This document shows positions 1 through 11,711 of a stretch of 64,000 nt of DNA, in pieces. The notes under the pieces were generated by a model. It was not told where the DNA came from, did not search any database, and worked only from the letters and a program-made list of their open reading frames with translations. Source of the DNA: Flavobacteriales bacterium (GTDB taxonomy: Bacteria; Bacteroidota; Bacteroidia; Flavobacteriales_F; PHOS-HE28); the NCBI GenBank assembly GCA_016710965.1, contig JADJTW010000031.1, forward strand, positions 1 to 64,000, written 5' to 3'. Made by a program: the position numbers and the translations under genes. How positions within the stretch are numbered: the first letter of the stretch is position 1; every line of letters starts with the position of its first letter.

Positions 1-422
1 ATCAACAGCGTTCCGCAAAGGATGTGGTGCTCCTCGGTCGGCACAAGCAATACATCCCTCCTTCCGAGTCGACCGACGTGCTCGCGCGATTCGATTTCTT
101 CCCGGCACTGAAAGCGGCGGGGTGATGCCCTCTGCCACAACCTGGCGGAGGGTATGTTCGTAGGCTGTATTCCCATCCGCACGCGCACTTGATGGACCCT
201 CCGCTGCGGAACGGCATCGAGTGCCTGGCGTTCAGGGATGCTGGTGGAGCTTTGCCCTGGCGCTGGAGCGTATGCGCGCCATGAGCGACCAGGAGGTGCT
301 GGCGATGCGCCTGGCGGTCAACCAGTATTGCCAGGAGCACCTACCCCGGCCGCTGCGAATACCGCCTCGGCCGCACCGGCTGGAACGGCCCCTTGCACTT
401 GAATGGCGAACTAGCAAAGTGA
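1..422 (+). CDS. C-terminal part of a glycosyltransferase-like protein (5'-truncated, frameshifted)
   Basis: The gene runs off the left edge of the window. Reading across frames reconstructs a plausible C-terminus: VVLLGRHKQYIPPSES, then FDFFPALKAAG, then GMFVGCIPI, DPPLRNGIECLAF, and a helical tail around LERMRAMSDQEVLAMRLAV, ending LGRTGWNGPLHLNGELAK at a TGA at 420-422. The pattern 'large Gly-Cys-Ile-Pro-Ile segment, then a dose of ...GIECLAF, then a helix' resembles the nucleotide-sugar-binding end of GT-B glycosyltransferases. At least three indels break the frame, so no single open frame covers it. It converges with rlmH. Family assignment is inference from this fold-like pattern only; the N-terminal half and any acceptor specificity are not visible. 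Confidence 0.5.
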
Positions 423-484
423 TGCGCGTGCAGCAACGAATGAGGGAACTTCGGTGTAGCAGGACCGTTGATTCCGCTGACCGT

Positions 485-961
485 TCAATGATGATACGGA
501 AGCCGGTTGATGATCGAGAAGGTCCCGGCAGATTCGCTCAGCGAGGATGGCCTGAACCAACTGATGAGGGAAGGAAGTCATGGCGGAGAGCAAGCACGTC
601 ATCGGCGCGCTGGCGGACCGCGTCCGTGAAGCCGCATGCGCCGCCAATGACGAACACCACTTGCCCCCACTCCTCGACCGCGCCATGCGCCCATGCGCTG
701 AAGCCAGGCCTACGCTGGGCGCATCTGGGCGCCGCGCCTGTCCAGTACCACCACGCGTTCACCATAGGCTGCAATGCGGCCGGGCAATCGATCGTTTTCC
801 GCTCCGCTGCTGTCTTCATCGGGTCGGCACCTGCGGCCTCGGCCACATGCACCACCTCAACCAGGTGGCCATGCGCTGCGTGCGCCCGATGTAATCCGCT
901 ATGCGGCTTCGCCACCGGGCCGCGCACCGTCTTGCCTACGAACAAGAGCTTCCATCCTCAT
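485..961 (-). CDS. rlmH: RlmH, 23S rRNA pseudouridine-1915 N3-methyltransferase (frameshifted in this sequence)
   Basis: RlmH methylates pseudouridine 1915 in helix 69 of 23S rRNA using SAM. Piecing frames together gives the family signature in order: start KLLFVGKT, middle VVVLDRRG, the SPOUT knot segment QVVFVIGGACGF, then HQLVQAILAE and the terminal RAFSIINRLPYHH-stop. The reconstructed span (477 nt, about 158 codons) matches the usual length near 157 aa. At least four single-base shifts interrupt it; because every conserved motif is present, sequencing indels are more likely than decay. The ATG at 961 starts the gene if one base is wrong just after it. RlmH commonly sits beside DUF4783-nadC in Bacteroidota, as it does here, although it is divergent from them. 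Confidence 0.82.
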
Positions 962-1048
962 GCCGGTGCAATGCTGACAATTCAACAACAAGATGGCTTT
1001 TCCACTGGCCCGGTCTTTGCCAACTTTCGGCGCAAATCGAATTCGCGA

Positions 1049-1474
1049 TGACCTGCCACCTGAACCCCGATCGCTGCCCTGCTGCCCTCCACTGGCCTGC
1101 TCGTACAAGATGCCGTGAAGGCGACCAGGTGGTAGTTGCCCTGAGCACCGGCAACCTTGGCGATCCAGCTGCGCATTTCAACGCCAACATCAGACCTTTA
1201 CGGTGAAGGAGAAAATTGAGGTGTACAGCAAGGCGCAGGCCGAAGCGCATCCTCTGCAAGTTCTTCAACGACAACCCCCTCTGTCGGCCACGCGATCGAG
1301 TTCAGCGGCGTGAGCAAGAGCGGCGACAAGTACTTCATCGGCATCCCGCAATACTCACGGGCCATTTCCGCACCACCTTTTCCTTCAGAAGACCGACACC
1401 AGCTTCCAGGTGAAGCAGTTGCGATCGAGGATAGCAAGAACGACTTCTATCTGCGTGCTGCCACCCGGCACTGA
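1049..1474 (+). CDS. DUF4783 family secreted protein (frameshifted)
   Basis: A small protein of unknown function found upstream of nadC in many Bacteroidota. The reconstructed product has a short hydrophobic start (ALLPSTGLLV), then the family pattern: VYSKAQAE, KFFNDNP, a Phe/Ser-rich strand EFSGVSKSGDKYFIG and a terminal QVKQLRIEDS. The NTF2-like fold suggested for this family fits the alternation of helix then strands. Two or more indels break the frame between 1100 and 1400. The stop at 1472-1474 overlaps or abuts the start of nadC, so the two are probably translated together. The assignment rests on motif order and the nadC neighbour; the biochemical role is not known. Confidence 0.68.
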
Positions 1475-2302
1475 GCGGATCCATCGACAAATTTCTGCAA
1501 GAGGACCTGGGCGAAGGCGACCATACGACGCTGAGCACCATCCCGGAGAACACGCGCGGCGCTGCGCGCCTTCTCGTGAAAGCGTCTGGCGTGCTCGCGG
1601 GCGTCGAACTGGCGTGCAGGCGATCGCGGAACGGTCTGGATCCCGACCTGTCGCTGAAGCCTTACATGCTCGACGGTGTGCATGTTGCACCGAACGACGT
1701 TGCTCTCACGATCATGGGATCTACGAGGTCCATACTCATGGTGGAAAGGCTGGTGCTCAACTTCATGCAACGCATGAGCGGTATAGCAACGCTCACCCAC
1801 CAGTACGTGCAGGCTGTTGAGGGAACGGGGTGCCGGGTGCTGGACACGCGGAAGACAACACCCACTTTGCGCGCTCTTTGAGAAGTGGGCCGTTGGCATC
1901 GGCGGAGTGCACCAATCACCGGTTCGGTCTTTACGACATGGTCACGATCATGACAACCATGCCGACATGAGCGGCGGGATCCCCTGAAGCGATCAAGGCC
2001 GGGCAGAACTATCTGCGGCAGAAAGGGCCTGGACCTCCCGATCGAGGTGGAGACGCGGAACCTGCAAGAAGTGGAGCAGGCGATCCGCACTGGTGGGGTA
2101 CAGCGAGTGATGCTGGACAACTTCGATCCGCTCTCGTTGCGCAAAGCGGTCGATTTCATCGGCCGTCGTTTCGAGACGGAAGCCAGCGGTGGCATCACTT
2201 TCGGCGACAGCCCGTACCATCGCAGAAACCGGAGTGGACTATCCGGTCGGTAGCGCGGCTCACGCACAGCGCACCTGGGCGCTCTCGACCTCAGCCTTCT
2301 GA
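1471..2302 (+). CDS. nadC: NadC, nicotinate-nucleotide pyrophosphorylase (carboxylating), frameshifted
   Basis: NadC converts quinolinate and PRPP to nicotinate mononucleotide, CO2 and pyrophosphate in de novo NAD synthesis. Visible pieces: FLQEDLGEGDHTT near the N-terminus, VKASGVLAGVEL, NFMQRMSGIATLTHQYV, the VLDTRKTTP catalytic segment, EVETRNLQEVEQAI, MLDNFDPLSLRKAV, then EASGGIT and a frame-shifted TIAETGVDY near the C-terminus. These occur in the right order over about 830 nt, close to the usual 280 aa. The start is uncertain: the conserved region begins right after the DUF4783 stop, and a CTG at 1471 sits where ATG would be expected. At least four indels interrupt the gene, most densely between 1870 and 2050. 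Confidence 0.87.
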
Positions 2303-2318
2303 GTTTTCATCTGAGACC

Positions 2319-3289
2319 ATGTGGCAGCGCCTTCGTCGGAAATTCCTCTTACCGGGCGTCTTTCCGGCGTCTGATGCGATGGAGCCACTTTGCATCGTAC
2401 TGCCCGGCTTGGAGGGCTTCGCGGAATCCCATCGCTATCCTGTTCGCCGCGCTCGCCGGGCGGGGCGGTGACCGCGATCAGGGCCTCGGCCATCGCCTTC
2501 CCGTTGTTCCTGGCTTTTCTTCCCGGTTAGGCGACCAAAGTTGCTTACGCTCATCCTGTACGTGCCCATCGATGATTTCCAGAACATGTTGCCCGGCACA
2601 TTCCAGGACATGATGCCCATAGAGTCTTCCGCTTCATCGAGCAGACCCTCCACGACCTGGTGAAGAACCGGCACGGGCGCTCTGCTCTCTGTGAGCTTCT
2701 TCGTGATGGGCGTTTACTCTCGCCAGCAACAGCATCGACGCCATCATGGCGGGCTTCAGCAGCAGTGAAGTTCTGAACATCACCAAAATGGCATAGTCCG
2801 TTCAAGCAACGCCTGCTCAGCTTGGGCCTCCTGGTGGCGCTGGCCGTGCTCATGATGGTCGGCATTCCACCGCTCACCTTTGAGCGGCATCGCCATCCGC
2901 ACCATCAACGAGTACGGCTACACCCGCGGGCCATTGCAGGTACGCGCTCTTTCGCGGTGAAATGGGCTATCTCCATATCGTTGTCGCACTACGAGCGTGT
3001 CGCTGCTGTACCCAGGTATCCCGGCAACAAGCGGTTCAGGCTCGTCACTCCGGGAACGCTCCCGGCGGTCTTCCTCATCCTCATCGTCTCGCAAGCGCTC
3101 GCCTCGTCTTCAGCAACATCACCACCACAACGCGCTCTACGGCTCCATCGGCGCCATCCCGGCCGTGCAGCTTTTGACCACCTGAACATGATAGCCATAC
3201 CTCACGGGCTACGAAGCCAATACCAGCATTTCACGCGCCCAGGCCTGCGCCGCACCAAGCTGGAAGTGGCACCGGAACAGCCTTCCTAG
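2319..3289 (+). CDS. YihY/BrkB family inner-membrane protein (frameshifted)
   Basis: Polytopic membrane protein of the YihY (formerly RNase BN) family, transporter-like but of unproven function. The start ATG at 2319 gives MWQRLRRKFLLPGV. Reconstructed family segments follow: RASAIAF plus FLAFLP (first membrane helix), VPIDDFQNMLPG, FRFIEQTLHDLVKNRHG, SVSFFVMGVY, SNSIDAIMAGF, LLSLGLLVALAVLMMVGI, AIRTINEYGY, PGTLPAVFLILIVSQ and ALYGSIGAIPAVQLL. The stop is a TAG at 3287-3289, giving about 323 codons, normal for the family. Frame changes occur roughly every 100 nt. It is downstream of nadC on the same strand, a placement seen in other Bacteroidota. Confidence 0.8.
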
Positions 3290-3332
3290 TGAACGGTACA
3301 TTCGCCGTTGCCGCTGACCAGCGCGGCGAAGA

Positions 3333-6300
3333 ATGCGCACATCGATCATCGTCCCATCGTCCCTGACACGCCTTGGCGCGTTGCCTGAGGGGCTGCCGCG
3401 CAGCGCTTCGACGATGGCCACCCGCCTTCAACACCTACCGCAACGCCGACAATCCCTTCTACTGGAAGAACCGCCCGCCGCATGAGGGATACTGGCAACA
3501 GGATGTCCACTCCCTGATCGAAAGGGCGGATGGACGATAGACCGGGACGTGCTCGATGGCGAGCCCACGCTCTACTACCACAACAACAGCCCTGACACGC
3601 CGCGGCATGTTCCTCTTCCACTTGTACCAGGAAGCCTACGTGGCAGGCAGCTACAACCTGGATCAAGAGGACTAGTGATGGCGCGGCACCGGCAAGTCGA
3701 GCGACTATGCCGGCTGGACACGCATCCACAGCCTTGTGGCCGATGGCGACTCGCTTCGCACCAACAGGACAACACCATCCTGAAAGTGTGGTTGAAGGAA
3801 GCTCTTGCCCCGGGGTGAGAAGGCCACCTTCCGGATCGCCTTCAGCACGCACTGGAGCATGAACGTGGCGCGGCGCATGAAGCTCTTCAGCGCATGGGGC
3901 GCAAAGCATTACGATGGCGTCCACTGGTACCCGCGCATCGCGGTGTACGACCGCAAGTTCGGCTGGGACACGCAGCAGCACTTGGGCAGCGAGTTCTACG
4001 GCGACTTCGGCACGTACGACGTGGATCTCGATTTCCCGCACCAGTACGTATTGGATGCCACCGGTGTACTTCAGAATCCGGCAGAAGCCATGCCCGCCGA
4101 CCTGCGCGCGCGGCTCGACATAGCGAACTTCGGGGGACAAGCCTTCGGAACGAGGCACCTTCCGTGGTGGTCGAACCCGACGCTACCAAGCGCAAGATTT
4201 GGAAGTTCCATAGCGAGAACACGCACGACTTCGCCTTCACCGCCGACCCCACTTATCGGATCGGCGAAGCGGAATGGAACGGCGTGGAATGCATCGCCCT
4301 CGCACAAGAACCCTACGCCAGCAAGTGGCAGAACGCTGCGGCCTATTGCGCCAAAGGTGATCGAAGCGCACAGCACCAGTTGGGGCATGTACGCCTACCC
4401 GAAAATGATGCGTGGCCGATGCACGCGACGGCATGGAATACCCCATGCTCACCCTCGACAGCGGAAACGACCCCAACTACCGTGGCCTCTTCGTGCATGA
4501 AGGGGGCACAACTGGTTCTTCGGCATGGTGGGCAACAACGAGACATACCGGGCCATGCTCGATGAAGGCTTCACGCAGTTCCTCACCGCTTGGGGACTGG
4601 AACAGATCGATGGCGATACGATGGTCGTGGACACGCCACGAACCGCCTACGAGCGGCAATACACGCTGCCCGAGCTGCCCCGCGAAAGCGAAGTGTACTT
4701 CGAATACGCGCGATGCTCTGCGCGACCGCCTGCCGCCGATCAACACCCACAGCGATGAGTTCGGCTACCTCGCCACGAAGGGCTACGGAGGCTACGGCCA
4801 TGTGTACGGCAAGACGGCCACCATGCTGTACAACCTGCAATACGTGCTCGGCGATAGCCTGTTCCCTGCGGCCATGCGCGACTACTTCGACCGCTGGAAG
4901 ATCTGTCACCCCTACCCCGAGGACTTCCGCCAGAGCATCATCGATTTCACCAGGTCGATCTCAACTGGTTCTTCGACCAGTGGATCGAGACGGACAAGCG
5001 CATCGACTGCAAGGTGAAGTGCGTGACCGGACGTCATCGCAGCGAGGGACAGACCATCGTTGCTCCGAAAGGGATCGCTCCAGATGCCCATCGACCTGCG
5101 CGTGACGGCGAACGATGGCAGCATCCACGGTTCCACATCCCGAACACCTGGTTCGTGAAGGACACCAAGGCACAGGTGCTGCCACGCTGGATCGGCTTCG
5201 ACGATACGCGGCGCGACTACACCGCGCACGTGGACGTGCCCACGGGCATCGCGCAGGTGACGATCGATCCCACGAACCGGCTGGCCGACGCGTACAAGTT
5301 GAACGACCATCTGCACATGCCGTTGGAGCTCACCTTCGACCACCACATCTGGAACCAGCCCGACCGGCGCACCTACGAAGCTTTCGTACGCCCCGACCTC
5401 TGGTGGAACGGCTACGATGGGGTGAAGGCCGCTTCCACGCCAACGGCAGCTACATACGCTACAAGCACCGCTTCAGCGTGAGCGCATGGCTGAACACCGG
5501 ACTGGGCCAGCACCTGCCGCCTGAGAATCCGGCGCTGGCGGTGGACAGCATTCCCGGCAACACCGACACCGGCTTCATCGCATCTCCTACAACTGAGCTA
5601 CACCAACGGAACGGAGAAGGTGCTGCGCGGTTCTTCGGTGAGCCTGCATGCCCGCATGCTCGATGGCTTGCAACGCTACGGTGCAGGTTTCAATGGGCGC
5701 TACCCAACAATCACACGACAGCACAGGTGAACGCCCTCTACCCCCATACGCCGCGACAGCACCAGCCTCACCTACCTCCTCAACCCGGGCGAGTGGGAAT
5801 TGGACGCGCTGAACGCCTCGTTGAACGCCAGCGTGCGCCACACCTACGCGTATGCGCGCGCGGCCGTGGCGACTTGCTGGTGGAAGCACGGAAATAGTGC
5901 CGCAGGCAGTGACAACGGGTATGGCTGGTTGCGCATGACGGCGGTGAACAGCAATCGCCTGGGGAAAGCGGAACTGCGCGTATTCGCTCAGTGCGGCAGC
6001 GGAAGCACGCCACGCGAGAGCGCGCTCTTCCTCGCAGGCGCTTCGCCCGAGGAGATGATGGAGAACAAGTACGTGCGCAGCGTGGGCATGGTGCCGTATG
6101 ACTGGCTGGGCTAATGGCCCGGACGTCCAGCACTTCCAGCACGGTGGCGGCCTCGGCCTCCGTGGCTACGCGGGCTACCTGGCTCCGGAGCTGGACCCGG
6201 ACAGCACGCTCGTGTACACCTACCGTGGCAATACCGGTGCAAGCGTGAGCGGCGAATTGGACCTCGATGGCTTGGTCCGCTTCCGCCCCGGCAAACTGGC

Positions 6301-6575
6301 GCGCGTGCTGCACCTGGACGTGTACCTCTTCGGCGATGTGGGCAGCATGGGCTATCGGACGATCTCCAGTGGCGGTACCAGCTTGCGCTTTGCCGAGCCG
6401 CGCGCTGATGCAGGTATGGGCGCAGCGCTCACCATCAAATCCTGGGGGCCCCTCACCGACATCAAGCCGCCTCACGATCCGCTTCGACGCTCCAGTGTTC
6501 CTGAGCGCCCTGCCCGCAACGGAGACCGAGCACCTCGCCTTCCGCTACGTGGTGAGCATCGGCCGCAGCTTCTGA
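3333..6575 (+). CDS. M1 family metallopeptidase with C-terminal outer-membrane-barrel-like region (frameshifted)
   Basis: Large secreted or outer-membrane zinc aminopeptidase-like protein. The ATG at 3333 is followed by a hydrophobic stretch, then NPFYWKNRPPHEGYWQQDVH. Central landmarks: AWGAKHYDGVHWYPRIAVYD (3890-3950), DFAFTADPTYRIGEAEWNG, MEYPMLTLD, and the zinc motif expected as HEVGH at about 4495-4520, where the copy is damaged by indels but the flanking FVHE and MVGNNETYRAMLDEGFTQFL (third ligand Glu, 4565) are clear. After 5400 comes a region with WWNGYDGVK and SVSAWLNTGLGQ, then HFQHGGGLGLRGYAGYLAPE, LDVYLFGDVG and a final Phe after IGRS, which is barrel-like. Total about 1,080 codons, typical of Bacteroidota homologues that combine M1 and barrel parts. 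More than ten indels are present. Confidence 0.86.
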
Positions 6576-6577
6576 TC

Positions 6578-6990
6578 ATGCGCGCGCTTCTTGCCAGTGG
6601 TCATCTGCTTCGCATCCGGAACGCTGCATGCGCAAACGGTCACAGGCGATGGACAACGATCGACGACAACACCGGAAACCGCGCAGCATCGTGGAGATCA
6701 CCGTCGTCGATGGCACCCTCACCGGCCGCATCGTGGACCTCTATGACAAGACCCGCTTGGAGAAGCGCTGCGACAAATGCCCGGGCGATCGCAAGGACCA
6801 GCGCATAGTGGGCATGGAGATCATCCGTGACATGAAGCTCGATGGAGACACCTGGGAGGACGGCACCATCCTCGATCCGGAAACCGGAAAGGTGTACGAT
6901 TGCAAATTGTGGCTCGCTGGAGATGTGCTGAAACTGCGTGGCTACGTGGCCTTCTTCTACCGCACGCAGACCTGGGTGAAGGGGCGCTAG
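6578..6990 (+). CDS. DUF2147 domain protein, secreted (frameshifted near the start)
   Basis: Small secreted protein of the DUF2147 family. The ATG at 6578, three bases after the peptidase stop, begins MRALLPVV and a signal peptide ending ASGTLHAQ in the reconstructed frame. The mature part contains WTTIDDNTG, IVEITVVDGTLTGRIVDL, the family Cys motif KRCDKCPGDRKDQ, IVGMEIIRDMK, ILDPETGKVYDCKLWL and LKLRGYVAFFYRTQTW, ending VKGR. About 137 codons, normal length. Only the first 25 codons are disturbed; the rest is one open frame from 6628. The family is thought to have a lipocalin-like fold; its function is unknown. It overlaps the end of the convergent gliding-associated gene by four bases. Confidence 0.83.
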
Positions 6991-9900
6991 CGTAGAACGG
7001 TCACGTGACCGATGCGTTCCATGCGCCCGGTGCCGTTGCAGCTGTCGCGGTAGCGAAGCATATACACGTACGTGCCATCAGGCACCATGGCACCGCTGTA
7101 TGATCCATCCCATGCTGCTCCGGGATCAACGCTGTTGAAGACGCTCTCGCCCCAGCGGTTGAAGATGCTCAGCTCGAACTCATCCTGCTCCGCACCCACG
7201 ACCTTGAACCCATCGTTGATCCCATCCGTGGTCCGGTGTGAAGGCATTGGGCACGTACACAAGACCATCAGCCGATGGATCAACGATGACCTCGACCGTT
7301 CCGGACCGCGTACAACCGAACGCGTCACGGTACGCAAAGCTGTACTCGCCTTCAGCGAGCGAAACGATCGATGTTGATTCCCCACTGCTCCACGAGACCA
7401 GCGATACTCAGCAGGCAACGCAATGACGACCGTTTGCCCGAAGCATGCTTGATAAGTCCGCGCTATGATCGGTTCGGGCGCCAAGGAGATAACGACTTCA
7501 TGCGTAGCCTCGCCGCACGCATAGGTGGCGATCACGGAGTAAGTACCTGGTTGCGTTGCGGTGAATGAAGGTCCGGAGCTGCCATCCGCCACACGATCGA
7601 ATCGGCGAGCAGTTGGACCGGAAGCAAGGTGATGGCGGCAGGCTCAGAGACCGTGTCGCTCATCAGGCTGACCATCGGGAACGCGGATTGACCGATAGCA
7701 ATGGTATCCGATGCCATGCAGCCGTTACATCCACCGCGACCCAGTACGCGCCTGGTGAGGTCACCATGACCTGAGCATCCTGCGCACCCGTGCTCCAGGC
7801 GGGAATTCGCGGCAGGCTGGCCGAGAAGAGCGTCAGCTGGATCGCGCCGCAAATGGTCGTATCGCTACCGAGGTCAACGACCACGGGTCCATTGATGGAG
7901 ACCACGACCGTGTCGGAGGCCGTCGCGCACCCATTGGCAATGGCAAGCGCATAGGTGCCGCTGATATCGACGGCTATCGTTGGTGCCGATATTCCTGTCG
8001 ACCATTGAAGTGTTCCACCGCTGGCAACCAAGGGCGCCAGCATGATCGCCTGCCCGGAGCAGTTCGCCGTATCGGCATCGAGCACCACTTGCGGGAAGGC
8101 GACTTCGATGACCTGGACCGTATCAGTGGCCGTACAGCCCAGTTCATTCACAGTTGCCCAATACTCGCCCGGTTGTGCCACGGCGAGCGAAGTGGCGCCT
8201 GTTCCATCGGACCAAAGGATGGAGCCGCTGATCCTATCGGACCAAGCACCAGTAACGATCGATGCAAAACGATGTATCAGGACCCAGGTCGAGCAATGGC
8301 AAAGGGTTGAAGGTGACGGCCACCGTGTCGCTGCTCGTGCATCCCGGCGGGCCCGCTTCCACCCACAGTGTGCCTGAGGCCGTAGCACCGAAAGCAGAAC
8401 CGGTGGAACCGTCCTGCCAAACATGGTCAGGTCCGACAAGGCCGGTAGCCAGGACGATCACCTCGCCCTCGCCGCGACCGTATCGGTCCTGAGATTCACC
8501 AGCGGTGGCAGAGTGAAGCTCAGGAGCAACGAATCGCTTGTCGCGCATCCGTTCCATAGCACATCCACCGCGATGATTCAGAGCTCGTCCGGGAAATTGA
8601 AAATCAACGACGCTGCCATCGTTCCAAAGCACCGCATCCCCAGATCGCATCGACACCCGCGGAGAAAGACCGCACCGGTGCAGAGCGAAGTGTCAGGACC
8701 GAGTTCCAAAGGAGGCAGCAGCACTTGCTGGACCACGATCGTATCGGCCTGCGGACGATCCCGACCACCGCATCCGCAATAGACGCCCGGCGCGCTTACG
8801 ACCAGCAGATCGAATGCGGAACCATCGCTCCACAATACCGCGTCCCAGAGCGTATCGAGTTGCAACTCGACCATGGAACCAGGGCATATCAACGTATCGG
8901 GTCGAGCTCGAGCAGAGCTCCTTCTGCCTGGAACACGAGCACCGTATCGCTCGCAACGCATCCGCCAGCTTCTACATCCACCCAATAGATCCCCAGGACG
9001 TTGACCACCAGTGTGTCATCGGTGCCTCGATGCTCCACAGGATACTGTTCCACTGCGGTCCAACATGAAGAAATGATCTCGCTGTAGTCGACACGGCGGT
9101 ATCTGGACCGAGATCCAACGATGCCATCGCGCCTGGGAATACTTCGATCGTATCGGTCACCGTGCAACAACCCACCGACGCTGTTGCCCAGTATTGGCCA
9201 GGGACACTGACCTACGAGCGTATCGGCCGACGACCCATCCTGCCAGGTGAAGGTGGCGCCTGGCAAGGTCGCATGCAGGGTGATCGTGGAGCAGGCTGCG
9301 GTGTCGGGGCCGAGGTCGAACAGCAGCGCGCAGCTGCCATCGAGGTGCGTAGGACCATCGACCGGCCCCGTGGCATCCAGCGCTAGGTTGATCGGATAGA
9401 TGACCGGTGCGGTATCGTAGTGGTCCGGTCGGCAACACGGTCGTTACCACCACGGGATCGGACACGGTGGCGCAGCCCCCAAGCCGTCCCCATCGGTTCG
9501 CACGAGCAGCACGTTGTCATCAGTACCGGTGCGCGCACACCTGTGAAGAGGTAGCCATCGCCCATGTCGATCGGGCCCTTGAGGTAGGTGTGCGGCGCTA
9601 TATGCACATCGCCCGCAGCGCCGTACATCCTCGTCCAGAGCAGGTCCCCGCCGAAAGAGATGCCCATGAGAAAGCTGCGCTGGTTGGGCGCGGCCACTGT
9701 TCGCCCCATCATCACATAACCGAATGAAGTGGGTATCACCTGCGAAACGTGCTCATTCGCACTGCCATTGATGTCGTAGTTGCGCGCCCAAGCCACGTTG
9801 CCCAGCGTATCGGTGCGGATCATGCCCACCGAGAGGTTGGCCGAAGCCCCGGTCACATCGCCAATGTAGATGATCGTGAGCGAATCGTTGGTTGCGATGA

Positions 9901-10648
9901 TGTCGCACCCGGCCATGCGCCGGCTGATGGCATTCGAGTGGATCAGGGTAACGTGTCCACAGATGCTGCCCTTGTGCGTCGAGCTTGGTCAGGTTCACCC
10001 GGCAGGTGGAGACTGGAGAACCGTTCGTGAAGATGCGGCCCGTGGCGTAGAACGCGTTGCCATGGCGAACCACCCCAACAACGTCATCGATGTAGGGTAC
10101 CGCAGGGTACAGATCGTAGCGGGGCGACATCCAATTGAGATCGCCAGTAGCGAGGTCGATCCTGCTCTGCACGAAATCGGAATACGAACCGCCATTCTCG
10201 TAGTACGCGCTGAACATGATCATCTCCGTCACGCTGTATGGCGCCACTTCTCGGTTGTACATCAACCCATCGGTCCAACTGCGCACCCATTGGAAGCTTC
10301 CGTTCTCGTCGAACTTGAAATGGAATCCTTCATACACCCCGCGATCGGGCTGAGGCCATTGCCGCAGCCGATGATGGTGCCATCAGGTGCATCGGCCTGT
10401 GGTAGACCATCTTGGGGGTACTGGCCTGCCGGCGAAGGCGCGCGACCACAGCACATTGCCATCGGCATCAATGCGTTGCACCAAGGCGCTGTCGCCCACA
10501 CTGCCCCCAAGGAAGATGGCGCCCGATGCCGAGCGATGCAGGACCAGCCCGCGCTCGTTGCGGTTGGGCTGCCCGACAACCCGCTGGAAGGTCCGGGCAA
10601 CCGCCGATCCATCAACCAAAGTGCAAGGACAAGGAGCAGCGTACGCAT
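6987..10648 (-). CDS. Gliding motility-associated / T9SS type B sorting domain repeat protein (frameshifted)
   Basis: Large secreted surface protein exported by type IX secretion. The N-terminus MRTLLLVLALWLMDG is a signal peptide. Residues of roughly 20-400 form a propeller-like region with repeated GNVLWSRAF, NGSFQWVRSW, GNVAWARNYD and GDLLWTRMYG strands. The middle (about 9,400 down to 7,500) carries many Ig/PKD-like repeats of the form LDLGPDT..C....W.DGS..., each about 80-90 aa. The end is a type B sorting domain: NAFTPD, DGINDGFKV, FELSIFNRWGESVF, MVPDGTYVYMLRYRD and HVTVLR. Total about 1,220 codons. Numerous indels break it; each break keeps the repeat register in another frame. The stop overlaps that of DUF2147. 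Confidence 0.87.
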
Positions 10649-10651
10649 GCG

Positions 10652-11711
10652 TCAGAGGTCAGCTATCGTATCCAAGACGATCGAAGGTAGACCGGTGGCC
10701 CGCAGGCGATCGGGGAACTGCATACTGATCCGTTCACGCGGGGCTCCGGGATCGCGCCCAACGGCAAAGTCGATAGCGGCGCGAATGGCTGCTTCCACCT
10801 CATCGGGGCGCGTCGCTTGACCACAACGCCGGTGTCGCCGATGATGCGCGGCATGGCACCGGTATCGCTCACGATGGGCACGCAGCCGCACAGCATGGCC
10901 TCGCACAACGCATTGCCGAAACCCTCGCTCACGCTCAACTGCAGGTAATAAGTAGCCGAGCCATAGAGCGCCGCGATCTCATGATGCGGCACGAAGGGCA
11001 CCTCGATCACATTGGCGGGTTTGTCGGGCAACGAACCTTCACGCGCGCCTACCGAGGAACTCGCATCGGGGAAGCGCGGCGCCACGGCCATGATCATATC
11101 CAGCCCCTTCAGCACACGCACATAGGCTTGATGCGCGCCGGAGGCGACGGTGAGAAGCGCATCGGCTTGCGTTCGCCCTCTGGCATCCACCTCTCCGGAT
11201 CGAAGCCGTAGCCCAAGGGCTTGATCGGCGTGGTGATGCCCGCGCAGAAGTGCTTGATCCCTTGCGCTGGCCCATCTATATCGTGGTAGGTGGGCGCATG
11301 GTACACCAACGTCGCGTCCAGCGGGATGATGCGATCGCAACGCATGAAGCACTGCCGCGTGCTCCAGGCAAGCAATGGCTTGCGGAAGTGGCCGTAGTGC
11401 AATGATGGGAAGCCCACGCAGTCGCTTCCGTTGGCGATGATGATGCTCTTGATGCCGAAGAGGCGCGCGAGCAGCACAGGAAGCAACGCGTGGTGCCCCG
11501 CGAATTGGCACACCACCGCATCCACCGTGGCAGGAGCACCACCAGCTTGAAGAACTGCGCGAGCAGCTTAGAGGATGGTCCATTTGCGCTTGGGCGTGAA
11601 GGCTAGCACCCGCACGGCAAAGACCGCCTCCAGGATGCGCTGGTCCTTGAGCACGAAGGAACTGTCGCCCTTGTGGACGTAGAGGATGCGGCGGTGGGAT
11701 GAATTCACCAT
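10652..11711 (-). CDS. Glycosyltransferase family 4 protein (frameshifted)
   Basis: GT-B glycosyltransferase likely adding a sugar to a surface polysaccharide. The ATG at 11711 gives VNSSHRRILYVHKGDSSFV, then VVCQFAGHHALLPVLLARLF and the donor-domain entry SIIIANGSDCVGFP. The C-terminal half shows GYGFDPERW, VPFVPHHEIAALYGSATYYL, and the nucleotide-sugar signature LSVSEGFGNALCEAMLCGCVPIVSDTG with the EGFGNALCEA motif, then IGDTGVVV and VEAAIRAAID. About 353 codons. Shifts lie near 11565, 11200 and 10800. It overlaps the upstream flippase by seven bases, so both probably form one transcript. Confidence 0.87.

Noticed and set aside
1..6575. A zone of true pseudogenes or decayed island
   Set aside because: Every conserved motif of rlmH, nadC, yihY and the M1 peptidase is present across frames; substitutions and in-frame stops do not accumulate, pointing to indel errors.
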